This document shows, one piece after another, positions 16,208 to 23,919 of a stretch of DNA of 43,836 nucleotides. This DNA comes from Candidatus Peregrinibacteria bacterium. GTDB lineage: Bacteria > Patescibacteriota > Gracilibacteria > Peribacterales > Peribacteraceae. The DNA lies in the NCBI GenBank assembly GCA_030649955.1, contig JAUSFD010000002.1, positions 1-43,836 on the forward strand. Reading direction: 5' to 3'. The position numbers were made by a program, and so were the translations under genes. How positions within the stretch are numbered: position 1 is the first letter of the stretch; the number at the start of each line of letters is the position of its first letter. The notes under the pieces are model-generated. The model was not told the origin of the DNA. It made no database searches and worked only from the letters and a program-made list of their open reading frames with translations.

Positions 16208-16247
16208 TCTCCGTTGAGCTCTTCGCTTCTTCGGGGGTGACGCAGCT

Positions 16248-16733
16248 TCAATTCTCAACGCACGTCCCCGCGGCATCCGGATAGTCGCGCCCCTCGTAGT
16301 CACAGGTGAGCCCCTCTTCGCAGAGGATCCCGGCAATGCCGCCGCAGAGTTCTCCTTCCTTGGCACCCGCGCGAGCGGGAGCACTGCTCTTCGCCGCCGG
16401 TTCGATGGTCTCGAAGGAAACGATATCCACGTTACCGTCGTTCACGGTGATCCGCGCACGCGCCTTGAGGGCGATGTGCCCATCCTCGTACGAGACGATG
16501 GCCGTCGTGGGATCCTCCCAGGCAATGTCCGTGACGGTGAATGTGCCACCGACGACGGTTTCCTCCGTCGAGAGCACAGCGATATTCTCACGGATGTAGG
16601 CCTCTGCAGTTGCATGGCCATCCGCGGTATCCCCGGGAGTGGGAGTGCATGCGGTGAGTGTCAGGAGTGCAATACCCGCGGCGATGATGGTCCAGTGGAG
16701 CGGGTGAATGCTCGGGGAATGCTGGGAATGCAT
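16248..16733 (-). CDS. Lipoprotein with Cys-rich C-terminal motif
   Basis: A 161-residue predicted lipoprotein. The N-terminal helix ends in a lipobox LTAC (about 26-29), so the mature protein starts at Cys and is membrane-attached outside the cytoplasm. The middle (about 40-105) is a small alpha/beta domain of the NTF2/DUF4878-like general shape (TAEAYIRENI, TFTVTDIAWEDPTTAIVSYEDG), which I cannot assign firmly. The end, CGGIAGILCEEGLTCDYEG with PDAAGTCV, has the spacing of a compact disulfide knot seen repeatedly in small CPR surface proteins. It lies upstream of the SLH-esterase on the same strand, about 100 bases away, with the heptamer element between them, so co-transcription is possible. 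Function unknown. Confidence 0.75.
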   Translation of the reverse strand: MHSQHSPSIHPLHWTIIAAGIALLTLTACTPTPGDTADGHATAEAYIRENIAVLSTEETVVGGTFTVTDIAWEDPTTAIVSYEDGHIALKARARITVNDGNVDIVSFETIEPAAKSSAPARAGAKEGELCGGIAGILCEEGLTCDYEGRDYPDAAGTCVEN

Positions 16734-16814
16734 AGTAAGAGAGGGAGGAATGCTGCGTTCTCTGACTCTGGAAACGAGAAAGTCTGACAGAAGTAACGGG
16801 AATGCGATTGTTAT

Positions 16815-16915
16815 ATTGCTATATTGTTATATTGTTAGCAGGCAAGTAGTGAACTGTATGACATCGAACTCACGCATCGCTTGCGAGCAATAGAGCAATA
16901 TAACAATATAGCAAT
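16815..16915. repeat. AT-rich inverted repeat with perfect 20-bp arms
   Basis: The arm at 16815-16834 (ATTGCTATATTGTTATATTG) is the exact reverse complement of 16896-16915. Each arm is made of an 8-base word (ATTGTTAT) repeated. The loop of about 60 bases is ordinary sequence. It lies in the divergent gap between the lipoprotein and the MFS gene, 11 bases before the MFS -10 box. Confidence 0.75.
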
Positions 16916-16925
16916 TTCCCCTTGC

Positions 16926-16931
16926 TAGACT
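16926..16931 (+). promoter_or_regulatory. -10 box of the MFS gene
   Basis: TAGACT lies 6 bases before the ATG at 16938, so the transcript would begin at or near the start codon. No good -35 is visible; the right arm of the AT-rich inverted repeat occupies that position. Confidence 0.35.
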
Positions 16932-16937
16932 TCGGCG

Positions 16938-18110
16938 ATGCCCAATGCTCCTGAGAAGACGACGACAACTGTATGGCTCTTCGCCACCGCATCGTTCCTG
17001 CACGACATCGGTGCGGACATGATCTTCTCTGTATGGCCGTTCTTCCTCACGAATGTGCTCGGCGTGAACAAGAGTGTCGTCGGGCTCATCGATGGCATTG
17101 GCGATACGTTGGTATCGCTTTCCCAAGCGGGGGCGGGGTACCTCTCCGATCGCTTGCGCAAGCGAAAAGTCTTTGTATGGATGGGCTATCTCTTCGGCAG
17201 TGTCGCGCGCATAGGGTACGCGCTCGCGCCCACGTGGCAGTGGGTCATCCCCTTCCGCATGCTCGACCGCTCTGGGAAGATGCGCAGTACGCCCCGCGAC
17301 GCAATCGTCGCGGAAATCTCCACGAGGGAAAACAGGGGGAGGCACTTCGGCATCCTCCGCATGATGGACAACAGCGGCGCGGTTCTGGGGATCGTCCTCT
17401 CGCTCCTGCTCATCGGCCGCCTGGGCTACCGCACGCTGTTCCTCCTCGCAGCGATCCCCTCCGTTCTGGCGGTGCTCCTCGTCCTCATCGCGTACCGTGA
17501 GCGCAAGGGACCAGACATGCTGATCTTCCGGGGCATTCGCGTTGCACACTGGAACGCGAACTTGAAGCTCTACTTCCTCCTGAGCGCGATCTTTGAACTG
17601 GGGTCCTTCAGCTACTCGTTCCTGCTCCTCTACGCGCACGATACCGGAATCGCCGCGACGAAGACACCGCTGCTCTACCTGCTCTTCACCGTGATCGCCG
17701 CTTCGCTGTCCCTCCCCTTCGGGAAGCTCGCGGACCGGATCGGGAGGAAACCCGTGATGCTCTTCTCCTTCGCCTGCTGGGGTGCGACGACTCTCCTCCT
17801 CGTGATCGATTCCCATCCGCTCGTCATCATCGCGGCATTCGCCCTCTACGGCACGCACAAAGCAGCGCTTGATCCGGTGCAGCGGACGATGCTCGCAGAA
17901 CTCGCGCCCCCTGCCTTCGTCGCGAGCACGATGGGCGCATTCCAGCTCGCAACCGGCGTGATGAGTCTCCCCGCGTCCCTCATCGCAGGAGTCCTGTGGG
18001 ACACTATAGGTTCACGCGCACCACTGCTCCTCTCGCTTGGGCTCACGTGCGTCGCCGCAGTTCTCCTCTTGGCTGTGCGCGAAACGGGCAGAAGCCAACC
18101 GCGATCATGA
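16938..18110 (+). CDS. MFS transporter
   Basis: A 390-residue major facilitator superfamily permease with about 12 membrane helices. The loop 2-3 signature is present (AGYLSDRLRKRKVFVWMGYLFG, matching the GxxxDRxGRR pattern), and a second copy lies between helices 8 and 9 (GKLADRIGRKPVMLFS). The helix-4/5 stretch FRMLDRSGKMRSTPRDAIVAE is typical of drug/sugar-type MFS proteins found beside resistance genes. Substrate cannot be read from sequence. The gene ends six bases inside the convergent acetyltransferase gene. Start at ATG 16938 with a -10 box six bases upstream and no Shine-Dalgarno. Confidence 0.9.
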   Translation: MPNAPEKTTTTVWLFATASFLHDIGADMIFSVWPFFLTNVLGVNKSVVGLIDGIGDTLVSLSQAGAGYLSDRLRKRKVFVWMGYLFGSVARIGYALAPTWQWVIPFRMLDRSGKMRSTPRDAIVAEISTRENRGRHFGILRMMDNSGAVLGIVLSLLLIGRLGYRTLFLLAAIPSVLAVLLVLIAYRERKGPDMLIFRGIRVAHWNANLKLYFLLSAIFELGSFSYSFLLLYAHDTGIAATKTPLLYLLFTVIAASLSLPFGKLADRIGRKPVMLFSFACWGATTLLLVIDSHPLVIIAAFALYGTHKAALDPVQRTMLAELAPPAFVASTMGAFQLATGVMSLPASLIAGVLWDTIGSRAPLLLSLGLTCVAAVLLLAVRETGRSQPRS

Positions 18111-18908
18111 CGTGTACTCCGCGATGACGAATGCATCATCCGGGAGGAAACCGAGTGTGCGGTACACCTTGAGCGCCGGAGCGTTATCGTTCGCGCAGAA
18201 GAGGAGCATGTGCCTTCCCTGCGAGAGCCATCGCTTGCAGACAGCGCTCACCGTCTGCTTGGCGTAGCCTTTCCGTTGAAACTTCGGGTGCGTGACAACA
18301 CCGCCAATCTGCGCGTAGTGGTCCGAGTAGCCGTGGATGCAGGCCTTCGCAACGATCTCCCCATCGATCCGCAGGAGCATTTCGTACTCGGTGAAGATCT
18401 GGCTGCGATCGCGATCGATGATGGGAACACCGGGATCCTCCCCTTCCGTCGCGCGCGTAAGCCGGATGATCGCATCGACATCCTCCGGAGTCGCTTCGGT
18501 GACATCGCGACTGCCGTGATCCTTGAACCGCTCATGCGTGAGGATGAGGACCGACTGTTCACTGATGCTTTTCGGCTTGATGCCGTGGCTTTCGAGCCGT
18601 TCGATCGTCGGAGATGCGTGGCACTTGAATGCAGGGACGTGCTCAATCTTCACACTCAAAGAAACGAAGTGATCGACGAGTGCATGCGTCACATCGGGAC
18701 TCTCCGCATTGATCACGAGACTTCCGAAGCGACCGAAGTACGTGCCGAGTCCTCGCATCTCCTTTCCTTCGAAGAATCCGACATGGGTATTCTCCCCTTC
18801 TGCATCCTCTCGATTGAAGCTGCCGATGACGAAAAGATTCTCGCGCTCGCTCTTGTACGCGTAGGAGAGGATGGTCTCCTGATCGGCCGGACCGAAGGTG
18901 CGGAGCAT
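18105..18908 (-). CDS. GNAT family N-acetyltransferase
   Basis: A 267-residue protein whose C-terminal half is a GNAT domain. It has the acetyl-CoA binding loop in GGVVTHPKFQRKGYAKQTVSAVC (Q/RxxGxG/A pattern) and a following ANDNAPALKVYRTLGFLP motif near the end. The N-terminal 130 residues (MLRTFGPADQETILSYAYKSE...) form a second, degenerate GNAT-like lobe as in two-domain members. Substrate unknown. The same frame is open far upstream, but the ATG at 18908 is favoured: TATTAT lies six bases before it, matching the leaderless pattern of this region. It is divergent from the rRNA methyltransferase gene and overlaps the MFS gene tail by six bases. Confidence 0.85.
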   Translation of the reverse strand: MLRTFGPADQETILSYAYKSERENLFVIGSFNREDAEGENTHVGFFEGKEMRGLGTYFGRFGSLVINAESPDVTHALVDHFVSLSVKIEHVPAFKCHASPTIERLESHGIKPKSISEQSVLILTHERFKDHGSRDVTEATPEDVDAIIRLTRATEGEDPGVPIIDRDRSQIFTEYEMLLRIDGEIVAKACIHGYSDHYAQIGGVVTHPKFQRKGYAKQTVSAVCKRWLSQGRHMLLFCANDNAPALKVYRTLGFLPDDAFVIAEYTS

Positions 18909-19016
18909 AGAGATATAATAGCGGAGGGGTGGGAATGGTTCGTCGGTCTCTTCGGACTCCTCATAATCCTCTAAGCTGCGCAGACAGCTGTCTTGTGCTA
19001 CGGTCGCCGCTACGCC

Positions 19017-20201
19017 ATGGCCACTGCCTACCCCATCGTCACCCTCAAGCCCGGTCGCGATGTGCACGTCCGGAACCGTCATCACGCGATCTACCTGAAT
19101 GCGTTCGACTCGCTGAACGGGATCGAGACCGGGAGCATTGTCGAAGTACACAGCCACGAAGGAGACTTCCTCTGCTACGCGCAGGTGAACACGCGCGCGT
19201 ACATCGCGGGACGCATCATCGCGTTCGAGAAGGGAGACCCGATGGCGCAGTTGAAGAGGAACATCAAGCGTTCGATCGAACTCCGGGAGACCTTCTTCGG
19301 TGATGGGGAGACGACAGCGTACCGCCTCATCAATGCTGAGGGTGACGGAATTCCGGGGCTCATTGTGGATCGGTACGGCGACATCCTCGTCGTGCAGTGC
19401 ACAACACTCGGGATGGATCGGCTGCACGGGTGGATCGCCGATACGCTGATGGAGATCTGCAAGCCGAAGAGTATTTTCGAAAAGTCCGCGGGGCCTGGGC
19501 GTAAGAAGGAAGGACTCGAGCCGCGGGAAGGCTGGATGCGCGGCAGTGGAGATCCCTCCGTCACCGTGATCGAACGAGGATTGAAGTACAGGATCGATCT
19601 GGAAGGCGGACAGAAGACCGGTCTCTTCCTCGACCAGCGGGAGATGCGCTCGCTCGTCCGCTCGCTCGCGCCGGGTCGCACGGTGTTGGATTGCTGCAGC
19701 TACGTCGGCGGTTTCTCGCTCTCCGCCCTCGCCGGAGGAGCCGTCGCCGCAGACGCGGTCGACTACGATGCCTTCGCCCTCGAACACGCGAAGGAGCACA
19801 TGGCACTCAACGACATTCCTGCGGAGCAATTTACAACGTACGCCGAAGACGTCTTCGACTTCCTCCGCCGCCGCCCCCTCCCCCACCAGTACGACTTCAT
19901 CATCCTCGATCCTCCTGCCTTCGCGAAGCGGTCGAGTGATCTCGATCAGGCGAAGGGCGCGTACACCGATCTCAACCGTCTTGGATTCCAGGCGCTCTCA
20001 CCGGGAGGTCTTCTCCTCACGTGCTCCTGCTCGTTCCAAGTCGACCCGCAACTTTTTCAGACGATCGTCTTCCACGCGGCACGACAAGCGAATAGATCTG
20101 TGCGCATCATCCAGCGCCACCGGAATGCGTTCGATCACCCGGTCAATCTGTTTCACCCGGAGGTGGATTACCTGAAGAGTCTTCTTCTGTGGGTGGAGTG
20201 A
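19017..20201 (+). CDS. RlmI-like class I rRNA methyltransferase (PUA + SAM domain)
   Basis: A 394-residue SAM-dependent methyltransferase of the RlmI (23S rRNA m5C) group. N-terminal PUA domain: TLKPGRDVHVRNRHHAIYLNAF ... GSIVEVHSHEG. Middle EEHEA-like region: RLINAEGDGIPGLIVDRYGD, strongly conserved in the family. SAM-binding motif I: VLDCCSYVGGFSLSALAGGA. Catalytic-site motif: FIILDPPAFAKR. Motif VI-like: LLLTCSCSFQVDPQLF, holding the expected Cys. Length matches RlmI (about 396). Start ATG 19017 is preferred over an upstream alternative eight codons earlier. The stop lies inside the convergent 20143-20445 gene by about 60 bases. Confidence 0.9.
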   Translation: MATAYPIVTLKPGRDVHVRNRHHAIYLNAFDSLNGIETGSIVEVHSHEGDFLCYAQVNTRAYIAGRIIAFEKGDPMAQLKRNIKRSIELRETFFGDGETTAYRLINAEGDGIPGLIVDRYGDILVVQCTTLGMDRLHGWIADTLMEICKPKSIFEKSAGPGRKKEGLEPREGWMRGSGDPSVTVIERGLKYRIDLEGGQKTGLFLDQREMRSLVRSLAPGRTVLDCCSYVGGFSLSALAGGAVAADAVDYDAFALEHAKEHMALNDIPAEQFTTYAEDVFDFLRRRPLPHQYDFIILDPPAFAKRSSDLDQAKGAYTDLNRLGFQALSPGGLLLTCSCSFQVDPQLFQTIVFHAARQANRSVRIIQRHRNAFDHPVNLFHPEVDYLKSLLLWVE

Positions 20202-20445
20202 GTGTTTCCTCCACGATGAAGAATGCGATCTTCTGCCCAGTTGCGTCATCGGTATTCGGTATCATGCGGAAACCCAACTGACCTTTTCGACTATCCCCGA
20301 ACGCCTTCTCTAGTCGTCTGCGGACGCTATTCACACCCTCAAGACCGAGTTCCGGCCCGAAACTCAAGACCACAACGCGCCCTGGCACCACCTCCTTGAG
20401 GGAGTCTGTGATAGGTGGAAGCTCGCGATCTTCGCGTGGTGCCAT
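20143..20445 (-). CDS. Small hypothetical protein
   Basis: A 100-residue protein of unknown family with a mixed alpha/beta pattern (RVVVLSFGPELGLEGVNSVRRRLEKAF ... KIAFFIVEETLTP) and a Pro/Glu/Asp-rich tail. It overlaps the tail of the RlmI-like gene by about 60 bases. Its reality is supported by a good promoter: TTGCAT, 16 bp, TAAAAT (20453-20458, minus strand), then 7 bases to the ATG at 20445; another ATG two codons upstream is closer to the -10 box. Function unknown. Confidence 0.6.
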   Translation of the reverse strand: MAPREDRELPPITDSLKEVVPGRVVVLSFGPELGLEGVNSVRRRLEKAFGDSRKGQLGFRMIPNTDDATGQKIAFFIVEETLTPPTEEDSSGNPPPGETD

Positions 20446-20452
20446 GTACATT

Positions 20453-20480
20453 ATTTTAGATCATTTTATATTTTATGCAA
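20453..20480 (-). promoter_or_regulatory. Promoter of the small hypothetical gene
   Basis: Minus strand TTGCAT (20475-20480), 16 bp spacer, TAAAAT (20453-20458), 7 bases to ATG 20445, implying a leaderless mRNA. Confidence 0.55.
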
Positions 20481-20489
20481 GTATTCCCC

Positions 20490-20560
20490 TGATACCAAGT
20501 TGCAATAACTAGATGCCCAATCCAGAAAACCAGTAACTCCCTCCTCTCGTATAGCCGTAG
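20490..20560. repeat. Intergenic repeat (TGATACCAAGTTGCAATA family), copy 2
   Basis: TGATACCAAGTTGCAATA (20490-20507) and CCTCCTCTCGTA (20540-20551), followed by GTAGCG, repeat the order and spacing seen at 12236-12305. The segment after it to the agmatine deiminase stop (20642) holds no recognised gene. Confidence 0.5.
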
Positions 20561-20641
20561 CGATACCAGCGGCAAGAAGCATGCAAAAGCGCACAATCCA
20601 TGAGCCACGTTTTCATTGCGAAGGCGTATGAGAACAGCACA

Positions 20642-21808
20642 CTACTTTTCTGCGACAGGATGAAGTGGTGCAGGTTCCTGCTGCGTAGAGCAGTGGTATG
20701 TACCCAGGCCCCACACGAGATCCTTCGCATACAGATCGATTATCCTGCGGTCTGGGAAGGCCTGCTGCAGTGCCCCAAGAGCCTTCGCATCATTGGGATC
20801 GTTGAACACTGGTGCGAGGACGACGTCATTGCCGATGTAGAAATTCGCGTAGCTCATCGGGAGTTGCAATCCCCAGAGGCTATCGGGCTTCGGCAGTGGC
20901 ACCTCGATGACGGAGAGCTGTCTGCCACGCTCGTTACGCATAGCTTCCAAGCGCTGGAGGTTCCTCTTGAGCACGCGGTGATCCTCCCCGGAGGAGCGCG
21001 GGGCAACCATCGTGATGACGGTATCTCGGGAAACGAAGCGCGTGAGATCGTCGATGTGTCCGCTCGTGTCATCCCCACCGATGCCCCGCTCGAGCCACAG
21101 GACGTTTTCGACACCCAAGTTCTCACAGAGAGTGCGCTCGACATCCTCCTTCGTCCTCCGCTGCTCTCCGGGGAGCAGGCGGTTCTCGTTAAGGAGGCAC
21201 TCCTCGGTGGTGAGGAGCGACCCCGTGCCGTTCACATCAATGGATCCTCCCTCCAGAACCTGCGCAATCGTGTGGCGCTCGACGCCGGCGATCTTCGCCA
21301 TCTGGAAGGGAACCTGATTGTCGAGATCGCACTCCGATTTCCAGGGTTCCTTCCCCCATCCATTGAACGCCCAATCGGTGATGCAGCGTTCTCCCGTCTG
21401 ATCGTTGACGAGGAAGATCCCGCCCGTGTCGCGAATCCACGACCAGTTGTTCGCCACAAAGTGGGTGCGAACGTTTCGATGTTCCGCAAGCCCCGCCGAC
21501 ACCTGGTTGAACACCTTGTGAAGCCGTCCCCATGCTTCGATGTTGCGCACGATGATGTTCACGGCCTCAGAGGGCGCGAGGGAGCGCGCCATGTCCGCCC
21601 ACTGCTCCTCGATCCCCCTCCTCTTGAAGACGCCGTTCGGCCAGTGCCGATGCGCGTCCCGTCGGCTCCCGGGATCGAAGGGGTATGCAAGCCACGTCGC
21701 TTCGTGCGGTTCCCACTCCGCAGGCATGCGGTAGCCGCGTTCTGTGAGAGAGGGAGTGCTGGAGCAGGGGGCGTTCATACGCAGCGGAGAAAGGCCGAAT
21801 GATGCCAT
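20642..21808 (-). CDS. aguA: Agmatine deiminase / peptidyl-arginine deiminase family protein
   Basis: A 388-residue guanidino-group hydrolase of the agmatine deiminase (PAD_porph) family, converting agmatine to N-carbamoylputrescine and ammonia. Family landmarks: RMPAEWEPHEATWLAYP at the start, WIRDTGGIFLVND, the substrate motif EGGSIDVNG, the His-containing GGDDTSGHIDDLTRF, and the C-terminal nucleophile in GLGTYHCSTQQEPAP (Cys about 373). Length is close to the usual 350-370. An internal ATG at 21778 is an equally plausible start. No carbamoylputrescine amidohydrolase or arginine decarboxylase is visible nearby, so the rest of the polyamine route, if present, lies elsewhere. Confidence 0.85.
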   Translation of the reverse strand: MASFGLSPLRMNAPCSSTPSLTERGYRMPAEWEPHEATWLAYPFDPGSRRDAHRHWPNGVFKRRGIEEQWADMARSLAPSEAVNIIVRNIEAWGRLHKVFNQVSAGLAEHRNVRTHFVANNWSWIRDTGGIFLVNDQTGERCITDWAFNGWGKEPWKSECDLDNQVPFQMAKIAGVERHTIAQVLEGGSIDVNGTGSLLTTEECLLNENRLLPGEQRRTKEDVERTLCENLGVENVLWLERGIGGDDTSGHIDDLTRFVSRDTVITMVAPRSSGEDHRVLKRNLQRLEAMRNERGRQLSVIEVPLPKPDSLWGLQLPMSYANFYIGNDVVLAPVFNDPNDAKALGALQQAFPDRRIIDLYAKDLVWGLGTYHCSTQQEPAPLHPVAEK

Positions 21809-21868
21809 GGAGACGAGTACGGTTCAAGAGCACTGTTCGCCCACGGGCTCAATCAACCTCTGTGAGCA

Positions 21869-22615
21869 TCAGACCTGAATCCTCGAGAACAAATAGCTCC
21901 CAATCCCCAGGAACAGCGCCGTGACGAGGCTGAGGACGGTGATGTCCACGGGCAAGCCGAAGTGCCCTACTCCGCTCAGGGTGATGCGCAGCGCATCAAC
22001 ACCGTAGGAGAGAGGATCGAGGGAGGCCATAATCGCGATCGGACGCGGGAGCCCCTCGAGGGGGAAGAGTGCACCGGAGAGGAAGAAGAGCGGCATGACG
22101 AGGAAGTTCATGAAGAGGTGGAACCCCTGGAAATCCTGGAGCAAGCACGCGATCCCGGTCCCGAGTGCCGTGAAGAGGAGGGCGATGAGGAACATGAAAG
22201 GGAACGCGAGGGGGACCATCAGCATGCTCTCCGGGCGGAAGCCAGCGAGAAAGGTGATGAGGAAGACGACGAAGCCCTGGATGAATGCCACCGTTGCCCC
22301 ACCGAGTGTCCGCCCGAGCATGATGTGCATACGCGGCACGGGGGCAACCATCGTTTCCTTGAGGAACCCGAACTGGCGCTCCCAGATGATCTCGATGCCG
22401 GACAAGACTGCCGTGAAGAGGATGCTCATCCCGATGACGCCCGGGGCGATGAACTGGATGTAGTCGCCACCTCCGGCTTTCTCGTAGATAGGAGCGAACC
22501 CGAAGCCAAGCGCGAAGAGAAAGAGGAGCGGCTGCCCCAGTGACCCGATCATGCGGGCGCGGGAGCGCGAGTAGCGCTTGAGTTGCCGGAGCCAGAGGAT
22601 GTAGATCGTGGACAT
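21869..22615 (-). CDS. ABC-2 type export permease
   Basis: A 248-residue inner-membrane permease with six predicted helices, of the ABC-2/DrrB type. The conserved GI-hh-MSI-hh-TAVLSGIEIIWERQFGFLKETMVAPVPR segment and the helix-5 motif LPLFFLSGALFPLEGLP...DPLSYGVDALR are typical. It starts 13 bases after the stop of the ATPase gene, so the pair forms one transporter. Exported substrate unknown. Start ATG 22615; the longer open frame upstream is a shadow of the ATPase gene. Confidence 0.9.
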   Translation of the reverse strand: MSTIYILWLRQLKRYSRSRARMIGSLGQPLLFLFALGFGFAPIYEKAGGGDYIQFIAPGVIGMSILFTAVLSGIEIIWERQFGFLKETMVAPVPRMHIMLGRTLGGATVAFIQGFVVFLITFLAGFRPESMLMVPLAFPFMFLIALLFTALGTGIACLLQDFQGFHLFMNFLVMPLFFLSGALFPLEGLPRPIAIMASLDPLSYGVDALRITLSGVGHFGLPVDITVLSLVTALFLGIGSYLFSRIQV

Positions 22616-22628
22616 AGTCGTGAGAGGG

Positions 22629-23438
22629 TTACCGTTTCCGCCAGAGTTTGCTGTGCATCCTGAGCTGGTCGATGGCGCCGGCATCCTCATCGCGGATGGC
22701 GCTGCCAGTGAGGGAGAGGAAGGCTTCCTCGAGCGTCTGCGTCCCAGTCTTCTGCTTGAGGGCTTCGGAGGAATCGAGTGCGATGATCTTCCCATGGTCG
22801 ATCACGGCGATCCGCTGCGCGATGCGGTCTGCCTCCTCCATGTAGTGCGTCGTGAGGAAGACCGTGATCCCCTCCTTCGCATTCAAGTCCGTGACGTACG
22901 ACCACAGATGGTTTCGGGTCTGGGGGTCGAGGCCTAGTGTAGGTTCATCGAGGAAGAGGATGAGCGGGTGGTGGAGGAGACCGCGCGCGATCTCGAGCCT
23001 CCTGCGCATGCCACCGGAGAACACGCGGACCAGGTCGTCCTTCCGGTCCGTGAGCCCGACGATGGTGAGGAGCTCGTCCATCCGCTTGCGGCGCAGCGCC
23101 TTCGGCACGCCGTAGAGAACGCCGTGGAGCTCCAGGTTCTCCCATGCGGTGAGCTCGTCGTCGAGACTGGGGTCCTGGAAGACAATCCCGAAGGAACGGC
23201 GAACGGCATCCTGCTCATGCAGGGGGTCATGCCCGTTGATGCGGATCTCCCCGCTCGTGGGACGCAGGAGAGTCGTCAGCATCTTGATCGTCGTCGTCTT
23301 GCCCGCGCCGTTGGGCCCCAGGAAGGCGAAGATCTCGCCCGGAGCGACGGAGAAGGACACGTGATCGACAGCGGTCAAGCTCCCGAACTGCTTCGTGAGA
23401 TCGCGCACGTCGATGATGGGTGGAGTAGACGGCTGCAT
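22629..23438 (-). CDS. ABC transporter ATP-binding protein (DrrA-like)
   Basis: A 269-residue nucleotide-binding subunit. Walker A GPNGAGKTT, Q-loop in FGIVFQDPSLDDELTAWEN, signature FSGGMRRRLEIARGL, Walker B LILFLDEPTLGLD and the switch His in TTHYMEEADRIA are all intact. The C-terminal tail after GKIIALDSSEALKQ matches the daunorubicin-resistance (DrrA) group. It follows the HxlR regulator by about 25 bases and precedes the permease by 13, giving a three-gene operon. Confidence 0.93.
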   Translation of the reverse strand: MQPSTPPIIDVRDLTKQFGSLTAVDHVSFSVAPGEIFAFLGPNGAGKTTTIKMLTTLLRPTSGEIRINGHDPLHEQDAVRRSFGIVFQDPSLDDELTAWENLELHGVLYGVPKALRRKRMDELLTIVGLTDRKDDLVRVFSGGMRRRLEIARGLLHHPLILFLDEPTLGLDPQTRNHLWSYVTDLNAKEGITVFLTTHYMEEADRIAQRIAVIDHGKIIALDSSEALKQKTGTQTLEEAFLSLTGSAIRDEDAGAIDQLRMHSKLWRKR

Positions 23439-23463
23439 TGCAGAACGGGAATGGGAGAAAGCC

Positions 23464-23814
23464 TCACCTACGCACAGGCTTCCTCTGGAAGGGCTGGTGC
23501 CCCCACTTCTTCGCCCAGAGGGCAAATCCTTCGAAGACCGCGCGGAGGTCCATCCCCTTGCGGGTGATCGCGTACGTGACGCATACCGGCTTACTCGTTT
23601 CCACCGTTCGCGCGATGAGCCCCTCGCGCTCGAGCTCGCTCAAGCGCTCACAGAGGATGCGTGCGTTGATGTCTGGGAGGCTCTCTTCGAGCTTGCAGAA
23701 GCGCAGCTTCTTCTCTTGCGTGAGTGCGCGGAGGATGAGAAGACTCCACTTCTTCGAGACCTTCTCGAGGATGCACGTGAGCGAGCACGTTGCGGACGAG
23801 TACATGGAATGCAT
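23464..23814 (-). CDS. HxlR family (YodB/CatR-like) transcriptional regulator
   Basis: A 116-residue winged-helix regulator: KVSKKWSLLILRALTQEKKLRFCKLEESLPDINARILCERLSELEREGLIAR is the HxlR core, followed by the wing and VTYAITRKGMDLRAVFEGFALWAKKW. Two N-terminal cysteines (10 and 14; 7 and 11 from the internal ATG) sit where YodB/CatR/HypR carry the redox-sensing Cys, so a thiol switch responding to quinones or oxidants is plausible. It heads the ABC exporter operon and is divergent from an FMN reductase. The gap holds TACT-N7-AGTA, the operator form described for YodB. Predicted role: repressor of both sides, released by oxidative or electrophile stress. Confidence 0.88.
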   Translation of the reverse strand: MHSMYSSATCSLTCILEKVSKKWSLLILRALTQEKKLRFCKLEESLPDINARILCERLSELEREGLIARTVETSKPVCVTYAITRKGMDLRAVFEGFALWAKKWGHQPFQRKPVRR

Positions 23815-23841
23815 TCCCGATGAGGGTACGCGGAGAGTATG

Positions 23842-23891
23842 TACTTATCAATAGTAATCTCCTTTACTTTAGTAAGTACTCTCCGTACGAT
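23842..23891. promoter_or_regulatory. HxlR-type operator(s) and divergent promoters
   Basis: TACT-tatcaat-AGTA (23842-23856) is an exact TACT-N7-AGTA site. A second TACT-tt-AGTA lies at 23865-23874, running into a further TACT at 23877-23880. The minus-strand -35 TTGATA (23846-23851) of the regulator operon overlaps the first site. On the plus strand TTTACT (23863-23868), 17 bp, TACGAT (23886-23891) overlaps the second and would serve the FMN reductase. Confidence 0.6.
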
Positions 23892-23919
23892 GACACCACT
23901 AATCATTCTTCCCATTTCC

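Noticed and set aside
16827-17858. Minus-strand frame opposite the MFS transporter
   Set aside because: Charged, repetitive composition without motifs; the plus-strand frame encodes clear MFS signatures.
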